In this document: positions 1 through 11,796 of the stretch, one piece after another | Layout of the letters: every line of letters starts with the position of its first letter | How positions within the stretch are numbered: the stretch's first letter is position 1 | NCBI GenBank assembly: GCA_023014365.1 | Contig: JAEBUN010000028.1 | Location: forward strand, 62,001-126,000 | From: Lepiota brunneoincarnata | Lineage: Eukaryota; Basidiomycota; Agaricomycetes; Agaricales; Agaricaceae | Direction of reading: 5' to 3' | Length of the DNA: 64,000 nt | Position numbers and translations under genes: made by a program | Notes under the pieces: model-generated | The model's database searches: none | Told to the model about the DNA's origin: nothing | What the model saw: only the letters and a program-made list of their open reading frames with translations

Positions 1-707
1 ATGGAACATACTCTGATGATCAGTTTAGCCCTCCTTCTTTGCTCCGAGAAGCGGTCAGGGGGGGTCCGTATGTTACAGCGCCAAATGGAAAAAACAAAAA
101 AACGTCAAAGTGGGACTTGTAAGAGACCCGGTCAATAGAGGCGGGGAGAGCCGAGGGAGAGGGGTGAGGTTTTTCATCACGCGCCTGTGTATGAATCGCC
201 ACCGACCTGATGGACATTCGAAAGATTACCCCGTGTGATTCTCATCACTGGCCTCTTGAGGCCCAAGGGCGGCTTTGAATGGGTTTCCCTTCCGCCTGCC
301 AAACAAAATTATTGTAGAATGGACAGACTATGATCCAACAAACCACAGTTTCTTCGACTCACATCTATACCTGCTGCTTCAATGCTGTGGTCATCTCAGT
401 TTGCCTCAGTTCCTGTACTTACATATACTCACTGCGGCTGGTTCACGTTATCACGTACGGCGGACACGGCACCTTGAAGAACCTTGTGATTAGGAATTGA
501 TGTGGATGAAGCTCTTGCTCCCCATTTGTCAAGGGCTGGCCCTATCTGCCGAAGCAGTGAGGCAGTGAAGCTCATATGTACCAAGGGCCGCTGGTGTTCC
601 AGACTGCCAAACAGATCGTCGATCACACCGTCAGACCCCAACACATACAAACATCTTGACAGAGAGGCTCGAGCCCACAGGCATACTTGGTTAACCACAA
701 ATTCGAA
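1..707. other. Left-edge stretch without a recognisable gene
   Basis: Short open frames occur on both strands but none shows a recognisable domain, splice pattern or conserved motif. The right part should hold the promoter and 5' leader of the DUF4604 gene that starts at 708. I see no clear TATA box. Confidence 0.5.
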
Positions 708-1488
708 ATGGCAAAAGAACTCTCCCGGTACCAACTCTCATCCAAACTCTCTTACCAGGAACATGTCCCCGCATTTCTCCAAAAGCTTCAAAACCGCATG
801 GCTGGCGTTCCAGATCCCGACGACGACGATGACGAAGAAGAAGGCGAATTCAAACGTTTCGAGGACGACGAATTCGAGTATGTCGGCGGTGGACGTCCGC
901 CCATTCCCAAACGCCCTCCTATACCCGAGAGACCTGCATCTCAACCTGGGAGTGGTGACGAAAAAGGGGTAGATGAGGAGGACGGTGATGATGAGAAGCC
1001 ACAGATTGTTGTGCTCAAGGAAGGAAAACATCTGACCGCGCGAGAGGTGGAGAATATTAAACGGAGAGGCTAGTGCATTCCGATCCTCGAACTTCTCATT
1101 TATTGAGAGTGTTATATCACTAGAGAAAGGTCTACCGCCTTTATCCGAACATAATTCACCTCCAAATTCCAAGCACGAAAACACCGATGCGGTCAAGAAA
1201 CCTAAAGACGAGACCAAACCCTCCTCGTCCAAAACCAAAGGCCTTTCCTTTTCCTCCAGTAAATCTACAACGGCCACCACCAAAGCCTCCCAAAAACGCA
1301 AAGCCATCTCCCAACCCGACTCCGACTCTGAATCCTCCTTCGCAGCCCAAATGGGTATCGGAAAACTCGGGACGAGCAGGAAAGAGAAGGAGAAAGACAA
1401 AGATAAACAAAACAAAGAGAAAGCGAGGACGACAAAGAAACCCAAGAAGGAGAGCAAAAAACTACTTTCGTTTGCTGACGATGCGTAA
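708..1488 (+). CDS. DUF4604 family protein (KIAA1143 homolog)
   Basis: Two exons, 708-1068 and 1124-1488, give about 241 residues. The N-terminus (MAKELSRYQLSSKLSYQEH) starts the domain, the middle holds PQIVVLKEGKHLT, and the C-terminus ends KKLLSFADDA. This order is characteristic of DUF4604/KIAA1143 proteins, small charged nuclear-type proteins of unknown function. The rest is acidic then Lys/Ser-rich and probably disordered. The ATG at 708 is chosen because the conserved N-terminus begins there. The intron appears to use a GC donor (AG|GCTAGT at 1069) with a normal CACTAG acceptor at 1123. This rejoins KRR to EKGLPPL in frame, whereas the obvious GT two bases further on would give a stop. 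The gene converges with the RRM gene to its right. Family assignment is firm, function unknown. Confidence 0.85.
1069..1123 (+). other. GC-AG intron in the DUF4604 gene
   Basis: The exon ends ...CGGAGAG and the intron starts GCTAGT, matching the GC-intron donor preference AG|GC(A/T)AGT. It ends TATATCACTAG. Only this junction (55 nt) restores the conserved frame. Confidence 0.65.
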
Positions 1489-2083
1489 CTTGCGTAATCT
1501 CCTCTGCGAAGTGGCTACTTGATATGTTGGTCCGCTCATGGACACCTTGCTTGTCAAGTGGCGGTAAGGAGCTGCCTTCTACATCTGTCAGACCTAGCGT
1601 TCACACCTCAATGTCTAGAACCCGGTTTCGCATTCGGGCCCCACATAGTGACGCTATGCTAGAGGGCCCCAAGTGTACGAACGTCCCAAGTCCCTTAAAC
1701 ATTACCACGACCGTCATGGCCAGAGCTTCAGCAACAACAATTCAGCCGCGATGATACCAAGCCCGTCGACACCCACCTTCAAGCTTCAAGCCGTATGTCA
1801 GGGGACAGCACCATCAGGATTACCGATGTTCCTCACACCAGAACATGTAAATTAAAACTGTATACACCAAATAACAAATGGGAGTGCGGGTCGTCTGCTC
1901 TTTGATACTTCACATCAAATAAAGGCTGTAAATAAGAGGCGAGGAAAGAAAACAGGACTCGAAAGAAAAAAAAAAAACAGAAACTTGTCCATCCCTTTAG
2001 GGCCCCTATAACGTTTACTGTCTAACCCCTCGTCCTTCAGCTTCGTTATCATTATATCGCAATATCCACGCAGTTCGTTTCGT
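1489..2083. other. Convergent 3' intergenic region
   Basis: It lies between the stop codons of two convergent genes and contains their 3' ends. The T/A-rich stretch around 1850-1990 could carry polyadenylation signals for both. No conserved reading frame is visible. Confidence 0.5.
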
Positions 2084-3771
2084 TCAGCTGCTATTTTCAT
2101 CCACACGGAATCGCTTTCTCGGCCCATCAAATCCTTGTTGCTGTCCTGCACCACTGCCCCCTGGCACGAACGCAGGGTTAAAATGCCCCTGCACCCCAAA
2201 CCCGCCTCGGCCCTCCAGACATACCCGTTCCTCCACCGCCTGCAACCCGAAACCGCAATGGAGGATGTGATCATGACAATACGAAAGGGAGAAAGATTGT
2301 GCAATTTCGCAGCAACGAACCGACACGAGGACACGACACGACACGACACAGTGAGGGTGCAAGAATTTTTTAAAGTTCAACGCAATGAGAGAGCGTTGCC
2401 ACAAAGCAAACGACAGTAAGCATGACCAGCAAACACACATGGAAAAAAAAGAAAAAGAACATGGACGGTGTGTATGTCTTGGGAAGAGGACAGGAAAAAA
2501 AAGACTAGAAACTCGTACCCATACCGCTCATCATTCCACCCCGTCCTCCACGAGGGCCCGAAGGAACACCTCGTCCACCAGTGAATCCACCACGTCCACC
2601 ACCACCCATAAAGCTACCACCATTCATGCCCATGCCCATACCCATACCCGGTATCGCCATTCCCATCATATTGGGCATACCCATGTTCACGCTCATGTTG
2701 GGCATCGGGTTCCCCATCATCCCGCCGCGCATCATATTCATATTCATCCCGCCACGGAAGTTGCCTCCACCACGACCTACATTGCCACTGCTACTCATAT
2801 TTGGCTGCATCTGGGTGCGATTTTCGCGTGGGGGAGGCTCTGTTGTATGGGTTGGTGTGTGCTGGTCTTTTTCCTGAGGGAAGACGAGACGTTACCTTTG
2901 GGCAGGGTGCGGAACGGATTTCCTTGTGCTGAACTTGTCGGCGTCGCCGTAACATGGCGGTTCTGGAATTCGCTATGAAATTTCGATATGATAAACTGCG
3001 TCTCCCAATACCAAACACGCTATTGCTCACTTGGCATCAAACCAATTTTTCAACGCAAGAGCAGCATTATGATCGTGACACTCAATATATGCGATTCTAT
3101 ACAAAAAGACAATGCATGAACACTCATTACCACAGGAGAAGAGCTGGCAAACCGCACCCTTTGCTCTTCCCATTGACCTTGTGCTCCGAAAACGTAATAT
3201 CCTTGTGGTCAATAGTCACCCCGATATTCAAGGCGACCTGACGCAGGTCCTCGTCCGTCGTCCACTAATCAAACGAAAGGGGGAACAAATGCCTCAGCAA
3301 TCCACGTATGTCACTTTGAGTAAAAAGGAAACTCCACAGACCCACTGCAAGTCCCCAATATATAGCGCATCATACCCCGGACCACTACCACCACCATAAT
3401 TTCCCATCTGTATGCCTGCCATAGGTGCCCCCCCGTAGTTGCCATTAGCATTACTATTGCTTTGAGTACCTTGAGGGGAGCGCGTCGCTGGAGGCTGATT
3501 CGAGTACTGTTCCGAATCATCCTCACGCGGTCGCTTATCGCCTGTGGAGGGTTCAACTGTAGAAGTCACTGTTGATACCTTCTCTCCCTCTTGATGTTCC
3601 TCATACTGCTCGAAATCCTACACAATCCCCCACCAACTCAAAATCAGCGCCAAAAGCGTTCCACATCCAGGACAACATACATACCTCATCCTGATGATGC
3701 TGTTGTTGCGCCACCTCAAATCCCTCCTCTTCCCCATAGATATCGAAATCGCCTTCTGCTGGGAGAGTCAT
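2084..3771 (-). CDS. RRM protein of the CPSF6/CFIm68 type
   Basis: About 300 residues spliced from seven or so exons. Order: acidic N-terminus ([19 protein letters not shown]), Pro/Gln/Gly linker, one RNA recognition motif (RNP2-like ALYIGDLQW, then [15 protein letters not shown] and the RNP1-like KSKGIAYIEC), a Gly/Met-rich tail and a C-terminus with [10 protein letters not shown] and [26 protein letters not shown] with an HFNPAF tail is typical of fungal relatives of the 68-kDa subunit of cleavage factor Im, which binds pre-mRNA 3' ends. The start is the ATG at 3771; the longer frame begins with a non-ATG codon. The last exon needs one extra base near 2208 removed to join [10 protein letters not shown] to [11 protein letters not shown]. 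The intron before it holds a CACGA micro-repeat (2322-2350). Confidence 0.8.
2322..2350. repeat. (ACACG)n micro-repeat
   Basis: About five imperfect copies of a 5-base unit (ACACG/CACGA) lie in the last intron of the RRM gene. A simple repeat with no obvious function. Confidence 0.7.
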
Positions 3772-4298
3772 CCTTGATTGCGGAGTTGTTGCTGGGGGAG
3801 GCAGAAGGGGTGGCTTTGGCACTCAGAACAACCAACTTCTAGAGACAGGCAGTTTTAAACTTGAGAAGAGAGAATTTTTTTGCTCTGCAAAAAGTGAACA
3901 CCATAGGACATGTTTGAGTATCGACGACAAAGAGCGGCGGAACAAAAAAAAGAGGGACAAAGAACAGGCGAGAATTGTGTAGAGACACGACGAGATTTTT
4001 TTTCCATCATCACAAGCTCTGTGGAACAAGGGGCATCCTGACGAAAAATTAGCGTAAAAAAAGAAGGGGAGTCTTACATGCTGTATGTGTACACAAAATG
4101 GGGATTCGTACAAGAGATTTCAGTGGACAACAACAGGAGAAGAAACAGAAACGGTACGAGTGGTGGTGGAGATGCGAAAAGAAGGGTGCTGACGCCGCTT
4201 TGTGAGCCCCCTGAATTTATATTCGTGTTATTTGCACTTGTTTATACAATCACTCAACAGCCTTCCCTTCCAGAGAATTGTAGAATTGTGTCCCACTC
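3772..4298. other. Intergenic region, RRM promoter and DENND6 3' end
   Basis: It separates two minus-strand genes in tandem. It should contain the 5' leader and promoter of the RRM gene and the terminator of the DENND6 gene. Several A or T runs (about 3877-4070) are present; no conserved frame. Confidence 0.45.
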
Positions 4299-6560
4299 TC
4301 ATGAGAGAGAAGGCGTAGCAGTGAGGCTAACAGGCGTATTTAATGAATCCTGCACAATGGACTCCTGATGGGCTAGCCATACTCCAAAACTAGGCGACTT
4401 TAACCACCTAGATAGTCGTCAACCAATACCCTTCGAGCGGGCGAGGTAATGTCTCACCTTTCATAAAACTGGATCCGTTTGCTCGCAGATTTAAAGGGCA
4501 GGAGGCAGCCACTAGTTTTGAGCGAGGCAAAGAAGCTCACCGAGCTAAATGGCTTTAGCCGAAGGGTATCTTTCGAGGATCGAGCTTGAATGACCTCCTG
4601 CGGAGAGGGTATCAACGAATTGAGGTATCTTGCAAGCGGAGCAATAAGATCAGTCGTTCTGGAGCAGAAATGTCTCCGGAGAGTAAAGGAAGCCCGAAGC
4701 TCTGCATACATGCAAGTTAACACTCTGTTGTCAGATTGTAGAGAACACCTTACTCTGGCGATGATCTCCTCGGACAGCTGCCTCGAGTTGCTTGAGCAGC
4801 CCGTGATCCTTGGAAATGTATCGCTTGTGCGTTTTTGTCTTCCATCCAGGACATGGGCCAGCGGAGATACGGTCGCTGGGACCGGCGGTTTTTACGCCCG
4901 GAACACTAAAAACCCCCGCGTTGGAGCCAGCACTATGGGAAAAAGTTGAACGGATGTGACGTACGGTGTCCGCCTCCCCAGACTAAGAATATGTGGCCAA
5001 TGCGAGCAGGACCTTTCGAAAAAAGGGTTGGTGACCCCTATGATCAACCCCGCTTTCGGTGGGAGTTTATTGACCAGAGTCGCATGGTCACCGTCTTGCA
5101 TCGTAAAGTACGGCCGTATGTCACCCACGAGGGGAATCTGACATAATAATGAGCCCTAGTCGATTACGGCTGTTGGTTCCAACTTACAGGACGTAGTAGG
5201 TCCCGCAACCACCAGATTGCCTGACTCGTTTGTGCGGGTGATTGACCAAACACGAGAATGGGCTCACACAGGACAAGGCATTCCCATACTGACCAAAGGT
5301 TTGAGAGACATGCCTCAAAAAGTAGTAGGGGTGGTGGGCTAAAGGGTGCACATGAGGCTAGAACCTGAGTCGAACCGCGTAAGCATATACCACCCAAACA
5401 GAAGGATGACGAACATGTAGTTTGGGGTCATATTTTTCATTAAAAGAGGCCGTCTCCGTCACCTGGAACTGGTCGATGGTATGCGGGATTTCCACGTGGA
5501 CCACAGTCCCTAAAAAGCCGATTTCCAAGGTTTCGCCAGGCGTTGGATTCGGCCTGTTCCTCTCATGATCGGCCCGACACGGAGCAGGGAGGGAAGGGCA
5601 ACATACCAAGTCGCAATGTTATGACAGGCTGCTTCCAGCATGGGTGTGTCATGCTCTTGATACAGAGGGCCCAATATGGACGCAAGAGACGTGAAGAACG
5701 CCGGGTACTGGTATTGAGTAAGAATGACGACAGAACGCTAGATAATGCTCGTGTCAAGTTGGTGTTGAAAGAGCGCGAAGGAGACATACCTGTCGATAAC
5801 CCCTTTTTGACGAGTTGTCTCTCTTCTGGGTGAAATGTGAGAAGCCATAGATGTATCCGTCCCTGGTAGCGTGCCGTTTAGAGTTGCTTCCTGAGGATAG
5901 CTGTTCTCGTATGCGGAAAGAATAGGTTTGAGTGCCTTGGTCAAACTGAGGGGAATCAGGGAAGGCTGAAAAGGCACTAGGAGTGCGGCTTAGTCCATGT
6001 CAAATGTCAAAAGGAAGACCGCAGAACGCACATGTTACTGGACTCGGAAGGAAGGAGGGAAAGCGGCGGAACAACGGCATCAACAACGGGCCCATCATCG
6101 AGGTCAAACTCGACTACATAAAGACCCGTTCAGCTCCAAAACTCAGCAACACGGTATTTGAAACTTTACCAATCGCGATACCCACGATCCATCTCCTCAG
6201 TTTCTTAATGACCTCTGGCTCGGTCACAACGTTCTCCACGTCCACAAGCCTCTTCCTCTGCTTTGTTTCCTGGTGGAGCCGTGGCAACGTCTGGGAGCGG
6301 GAGAGACCTGGCCGCACCAGTTTTTCTGGGACCAACATTGACGACGACGACGAAGCGGCATGAGCCAAAGACTGGTTCCCTTGCGCTGATTGCTGATAGT
6401 GTGGGACATCTCTGAAGGGCTCGTTCAAACTTATTGTGCTCGGAGCGGCGCTCGATGCTACTGTGGACGCGCTGCCCCCGTGGAGATCCGGGGCGCTCAA
6501 GTAGTGAAAATCGCTGATATCCGCCTCGAGAGGCTCAAGCAACGGCTCGCGATGTTGCAT
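4299..6560 (-). CDS. DENND6 (FAM116)-type DENN domain protein, Rab GEF
   Basis: About 590 residues in ten exons, all joining in frame. DENN proteins of this class are guanine nucleotide exchange factors for Rab GTPases in endocytic recycling. The N-terminal 120 residues are disordered. The uDENN core follows: RRWIVGIAIVEFDLDDGPVV, AFSAFPDSPQFDQGTQT, YIYGFSHFTQKRDNSSKRGY and RSVVILTQYQYPAFFTS. The central DENN has LWSVWECLVLCEPILVFG and GDIRPYFTMQD. The dDENN part has LIIGVTNPFFERSCSHWPHI and HGLLKQLEAA, with a C-terminal LRRHF...FYERWLKSPSFGVWL. The start is the ATG at 6560; further upstream the frame has only a TTG. One intron (4933-4964) is only 32 nt, from GTACGT to CATAG. It shares a divergent promoter with the gene at 6930. 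Confidence 0.88.
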
Positions 6561-6929
6561 TTGGGAGTGGGTGAGAAGATAGATCAAAGCATCACTTCGA
6601 TTGGTAGTCCCGGAGAGAACAGCTCCTTTTATGAGGGGTCATGGGATCTGCGTTATCACTAAAACGCGCCTCCTTTTCTCTCTTCACCCCACTCAACGCG
6701 TCAGTCACGCCCCCGCGAATGAACCAAACCATGCTTCTCCCTTTTCAACCATTCCCCTTCTTGGACCCTTCTGTTCTCAAGTGCCCCTCTGCCCTCCGCC
6801 CCTCATGCCTTACAGTCAGTGCCTTTCTCCTCGTCAGATCCATATTAATCCTCACCTTCTCCTACAACAGAGGGCTCGGTTAATGTAAGAACCACACCGT
6901 GTTGACGATTTGCCAACCCGCTCAAACCA
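6561..6929. promoter_or_regulatory. Divergent promoter region, DENND6 / 6930 gene
   Basis: 369 bases between the start codons of two divergently transcribed genes. Pyrimidine-rich on the plus strand (6660-6870), as is common before fungal start sites. No TATA box could be assigned to either side. Confidence 0.45.
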
Positions 6930-8010
6930 ATGACCCAGGCGGCCCCGTCAAGCCTATACACAGCACTCGGTCTGAAGGTTCGCTCAGAGCCATCACAGAC
7001 GCGTATCTACAGTGATATCAAGGTATGCACTCGCTTGACGCTCATTCTGGTACCACCCAAATTGTCTTCCAGTCAACAATTCGTCGGGTTATCAAGGATC
7101 TTCTCGACCCAGTTCTTCCCTATACCGAACAAAAAGCCGAGAACATTGTCGAGGTTCAGAGTCGGGTAAGTGTTCAGTTCACTCTCCAAGTCCAATTTTC
7201 GACCTCAGCTTAGATCTCTCAAGCGTTCCCCGATCTATTCGAAGACCCAGCAATCAGCAACGCCGTGCGACAAAAACGAATCGCCGGTGCCGAAAACTAT
7301 GGCAGGAAATTCTTTTCCTCTCTGAGGCACAATCACAAGAAGAACCGGGAGCCAAAGTTCGAGGTCGGCCATCTTCAGTTCTCATGTTCCCCTCCTCACT
7401 TTTGACCTGACATCCTCCCGTTATATTTGTAGGACCAGGACCAAGCGGTTGCCACAGAGCCGTTGTTTCCGGGAACCAATTGGACAACGCCCCGTCGAAT
7501 CAGCAAGACCAAACCACTGGGACCAACACCACCGCGCACGGATCCCGCCCCTTCGCATCAGCTGATTTCACATCCAGTGCATCCACCCTCGTTCCAGGAC
7601 CAACACCTTCTATATCCTCGGCCGGAGGCATTTCCTCGCTCCCCAACCCATCCATCAACACCAACACGTCCTTCCTTTCCTCCTCCACACAAGGTCACTC
7701 ATCCCATCCAGCTCCAGAGTGCCGCATCGACGAAGTCGCGGCCTTTCTTGGGAGTTGCGCCCCTGATATGCGCTTCCTCCTCGGCTCGTTTGTTGAATTT
7801 GGTTGCCTGAACCATCAGTTTCTTGCCGGCGTATCTAAATGGTCCCCGAGCGAGATTGACGAGTTTTTGAGAGGGTTGGTTGTACCAGTTTCCGAGGTTC
7901 ATTTGCAGGGCAAGTTAACTCCGATGGATATTTTGGTGCTTAGAAGGCATCTTCGTAGGTACACTTGGGATATTGATGCGACCAGTAAGATGGAAGTTGA
8001 GATACTTTAG
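6930..8010 (+). CDS. Unknown fungal protein with a conserved helical C-terminus
   Basis: I do not recognise the family. Starting at ATG 6930 (MTQAAPSSLYTALGLKV), four exons can be joined: SDIK|STIRRVIKDLL..., VQSR|ISQAFPDLFEDP..., KFE|DQDQAVATEPL. Then follows a Ser/Thr/Pro/Asn-rich segment and a C-terminal domain that looks structured: EVAAFLGSCAPDMRFLL, FVEFGCLNHQFL, WSPSEIDEFLRGL, ending MEVEIL at 8010. The helical pattern resembles small alpha-helical interaction modules but no assignment is safe. The frame entering the last exon (PLFPGTN) and the frame of the C-terminus differ by two bases around 7440-7480, so either the acceptor there is misjudged or the sequence contains indels. Exon structure near that point is uncertain. 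Confidence 0.55.
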
Positions 8011-9685
8011 ATATCTACTTGACAAGTTTCTTGATTCTGTATAAACCATGATGTTGTACAAATGTAAATATGATGTATTGCAGCTTCTTCTTGTACAGCG
8101 AGGCACATCACCAGGTTCATTGAGTCGGTCGACTCGACGTTCTGACACTGGACTTGAAGATGTGAGACATTGGGGAGACGACGGAGGGCGGGAGTGAAAA
8201 ATGAAGCCAGGCGGTTTCAAGTTGGAGAGTGATTGCGTCCCACCCTCGTCCCCTAGCTTTTTAAACGATGTGCCGCTGAGGGAGTTGATGAAACGGTGGT
8301 CATAAAATTGGGAAATGGAAGGGCATGTTGAGTGACCGCTACTACGGGAGCAAATTGCTTGAGGGATTTTGCCGTATGGATGGGCCAGTCGCGATCTAGA
8401 AGATCAGCAGATGATGTGACCTCCCCTCCCCTATGGATCCTGCAATGATACTGATGTGGTTAATCGGACGCCACTTTGGGGGAGGCTGCGGGATGGTTTC
8501 ATTGTGGACTTAGAAAGAAAGTGCGAACCCGCAATTCGGTCGATGAGGGATTTTGCGGTATGGTCCGGCGCCCCGTTTCGCGAGTATGTTATCAAGGTAA
8601 GCACATGATGTGAGACTGACAGGGTGGCCCCTGTGGATCTGCAGGAATGCCGATGTTATTGACAACATCCAAATGGGCCACCGCCGACTGAAAAAAAAAA
8701 GAAAGGATGCAAATCCCGCTTGCGTGGGACATTTCGAATGAACAGCAGCAGTTACAGTACAAGTGGCCCGAAGTTCCCCGTCGCCAGAAACGGAATCTTG
8801 TAAAGCGTACCATGACAGACTGGGCTGGGGGGAATTCAGATAGTGCGGGTGTGGCGGAATAAGAACTTTCATTCGAATGCTTGATTTCAGAAGGGGTGAA
8901 TGTGACTGATCCCTCCCTACCCCTGTAAACGAAATGGCGCTCGTGTACTGGGGAAACCCGAGGGATCTCGACTTCAATGATCTGGTGACTTGCCATCTGA
9001 ACATCAAGAAAAGTTATTGGCCCTGGCCTCTCCTGGCCTCGTAACAATGGGTGTTCAAATAAAAAAATGAGAAGCGAAAGACTACAAACCCACAGTGTTT
9101 CCGCCCTGTCTCGAGCCAGCCACTACTGTAGTACGTCTGTTCAGAAATAGAACAAGTCAACTTTTATGAACATTGATTACTTCCCAAGGTTTGCGCCGTT
9201 GTTGCCCCGCGGTCATATTACCTTCTAGACAGCCACGAGGCCAGGTTACAAGCTTGAGGTCTTCCTACTCGAAATTACTTACTTTCCAGGGCAAGCGGTG
9301 TTCTGAGTTCCCTGAGCAGCTATACTCATTGCTTACCTGGGGCCTTTGAGTGGTTAAGTTGTGTACAGGTGCCGAGGATAGCCGGTGCTAAGATTATGTG
9401 GTTCTGTCGCGACCGTAGACGGAACATATGCCTTCTTTGTCCTTCGCCGGCCCAGCTCTCCGCATCTGTCGAGAGATATCTATTCGGCAGTCTGAGTCAA
9501 CTGATATGTCAAGCCGAAATGAAAATGCTTCTTTCTGATTAAGTAATCGTCCGCCAAGCGCAGGCTCGAATTTAAGGCCGGTGACTGCTCTTTGTATTTA
9601 TCCCTCTACTGCCCAAGACAGCTAGCTACTCGCGCCTCCATCCCTGCTCTTTCGTACCCCCCAGTTTTCTTCCTTTGCCCTCTGC
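8011..9685. other. Gene-free region with a diverged direct duplication
   Basis: 1.7 kb without a convincing gene. Frames up to 165 codons on the minus strand (8510-9047) show no domain and overlap the repeat described separately. The last 100 bases before the MFS start at 9686 are pyrimidine-rich and probably hold its promoter. Confidence 0.5.
8361..8652. repeat. Diverged direct duplication, two units about 184 bp apart
   Basis: The unit at 8361-8462 starts GAGGGATTTTGCCGTATGG and contains a CAGATGATGTGA block and CCTATGGATCCTGCAATG. The unit at 8545-8652 repeats GAGGGATTTTGCGGTATGG, CACATGATGTGA and CCTGTGGATCTGCAGGAATG in the same order. The similarity is patchy, so this is an old duplication or remains of a repeated element. 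Confidence 0.5.
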
Positions 9686-11621
9686 ATGACCGCTCCTGTT
9701 CGTATCGACGAGGAGACACCTCTGCTTCAAGGCAAGAAGAAGACACCGCTGCCATGGTTTCAATTCACGATTATTCTATTCCTGCAGCTGGGAGAGCCGC
9801 TGACATCGCAGGTCATTTATCCCTTCGCTCCTCAGGTGTGTGTTTATTAGCATCCCAATACATCCCGCAAAAGCTGAGCCATGTCTTACAGTTAATTCGT
9901 GACTTAGGAATCACGAATGGTGATGAGAGCAAAGTAGGTTACTACGTTGGGATCATGGTCAGTGACTCCTGAGGTTCAAGTCCCTGACTCGAAGGCTCAC
10001 CTGATGATCAAGCAATCCCTGTTCTTTTTTACGCAGGCATTGTGTGTCTTGCATTGGAGCCGGCTATCGGATCGAGTTGGCCGCAAGCCTGTGATTTTGA
10101 TCGGCATCATCGGTCTCTCCCTGTCGATGTACTGCTTCGGCTTGTCGAGGACATTCTTTGGACTCGTTCTAAGGTAAGCTGTCGTGGATCATTCCACCAA
10201 AAGTTGCATCGCTCATGGCATGACAGCCGGGCTCTTAATGGCGCACTCAGTATGTCCTTTTACTAGTCGTTTGGCTGCTCGACTGTTTATTGATCCGTGA
10301 CAGATGGGAATATAGGGGTCATCAAAAGGTAATATCCACATATTGTGCCGGGGGTCTCCATTGCTCTGCTCACGCGATGCTTGTTAAAGCATGATGGCTG
10401 AAATAACCGATCCGACAAATATATCCCAGGTGGGTCAATTGGTTATTTATGTCTTCGGCAAGCTCATCTTCTGGGCCAGGCTTATGCTTACATGCCTATT
10501 GCGTGGTCCACGGGTGGAACTGTGAGCATTCGTTGAGTTTTCCACTGCCAGCGCCGCTTACTGGACGCCCCGTGTAGCTTGGTCCGATCATTGGGGGGTC
10601 GCTTTCGCGACCAGCGGATCGATTCCCGACTCTGTTTGGAAATAATGAATTTTTGAAGAAATACCCCTATTTTCTCCCTTGCGCAGTTCCTGCGACTTAT
10701 TCTCTCTGTGCTTGGCTTGTAACCTATGTCTTTTTGAAAGAGACAGTCAAAAACCCCGTGCCGATACGAAGCCTCTTCAAGCTCGGCAAAAAGGAAAAAC
10801 CCAATCGTAGTACCTCGAATGACTCGATTACGACTCTTTACGAACATGGGCAGGACAACGAGAAACCACTTCCGTTACGAGATCTCATGACATTCCCAGT
10901 GGTTATAACTGGTGCGAACTACGCTTTCTTGTCTCTAGTGGACATTGCTTTTCGTGCTGTGCAACCTCTCTTCTTCTCAACGCCCTGTGGAGTTGGGTGG
11001 ACTTGGCCTTCCTCCGTCTACTATCGGCAACATCATGTCTACATTTGGCGTTCTCAATGGGTGCTTCCAGGTGTTCTTCTTTGCGAGAATTCATGACCGC
11101 TGGGGCTCCAAACGGGTTTTCATTGTTGGAATTGCGGCCGCTCTGCCCATGTTCTTGTCCTTCCCAGTGATCAGCCATCTCGCTCGGACACAGGGATTCA
11201 CGCCTACTCTTTGGATAGCTGTTGCCATCCAGATTCTCTTATCTATCATGCCAAGTTTGTCATACGGTGCGTATTCTGTGTGTTCCGTGCGTGTTCTGGA
11301 ATGTGGTTGCTGATTCATCTTCTAGGTGCTATTTTTATCTTCATAACCGCTGCATCTCCTAACAAAGCGTCTCTAGGTGCTACCAATGGGTTGTGTCAGG
11401 TTCGTGGTGTATTGTTTTTTGATATGGTACAAACGAACTTAGAGAATTTCGGCTAGGTTGCTGTCAGCGTCATGAGAGCGATCGGACCGGCGACAGCCAA
11501 CTCGTTGTTCTCGCTTTCGATAGCGAACAATTACCTGGGTGGCTCCCTCGTTTATTATATTCTTGTCCTCATTGTTGGGGTTGCGTTATTCGTAGCATCG
11601 ATTTTACCCAGCGCACTGTAG
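9686..11621 (+). CDS. MFS transporter (DHA1-like), with a +1 frameshift
   Basis: About 480 residues in some ten exons. A polytopic drug/H+ antiporter-type major facilitator of the plasma or vacuolar membrane. Visible parts: a first membrane helix after MTAPVRIDEETPLLQ, LIRDLGITNGDESKVGYYVG, the loop 2-3 signature WSRLSDRVGRKPVILIG, then NGNIGVIKSMMAEITD, YPYFLPCAVPATYSLC and a C-terminal half ending VALFVASILPSAL. It is a paralogue of the MFS gene at 28298-30259. All exons join in frame except one place. At about 10986 an extra base (ACG CCC t GTG GAG) separates QPLFFSTP from VELGGLGLPPSTIG. Without that base the second half reads to the stop at 11621. Substrate unknown. As written the protein would lose its second six-helix bundle; I suspect an assembly error. 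Confidence 0.82.
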
Positions 11622-11796
11622 ATACATAAATACAGTTTGAATACACAGGGGAGTAACCAAATAGAGCCAAAGCGAGCGGTGCCACAGGACGCACCGCCAC
11701 ACTTCTTCGCTTACCATCCACGTCTTTCTTGTTCCTGCAAACTCACAGCTGGTCTCTATCTCTCTCTCTGTTCCTCTTCTCCCTATCTGTACCAAG

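Noticed and set aside
738..1457. 239-codon minus-strand frame opposite the DUF4604 gene
   Set aside because: Low-complexity Phe/Ser/Leu translation of the antisense of a Lys/Glu/Asp-rich exon; no domain or splice support.
8510..9047. Two overlapping minus-strand frames of 165 and 151 codons
   Set aside because: No recognisable motif, different frames over the same DNA, and they overlap the duplicated units.
9960..9990. GGTTCAAGTCC, resembling a tRNA T-arm
   Set aside because: It lies in an MFS intron with no acceptor stem, D-arm or anticodon arm around it.
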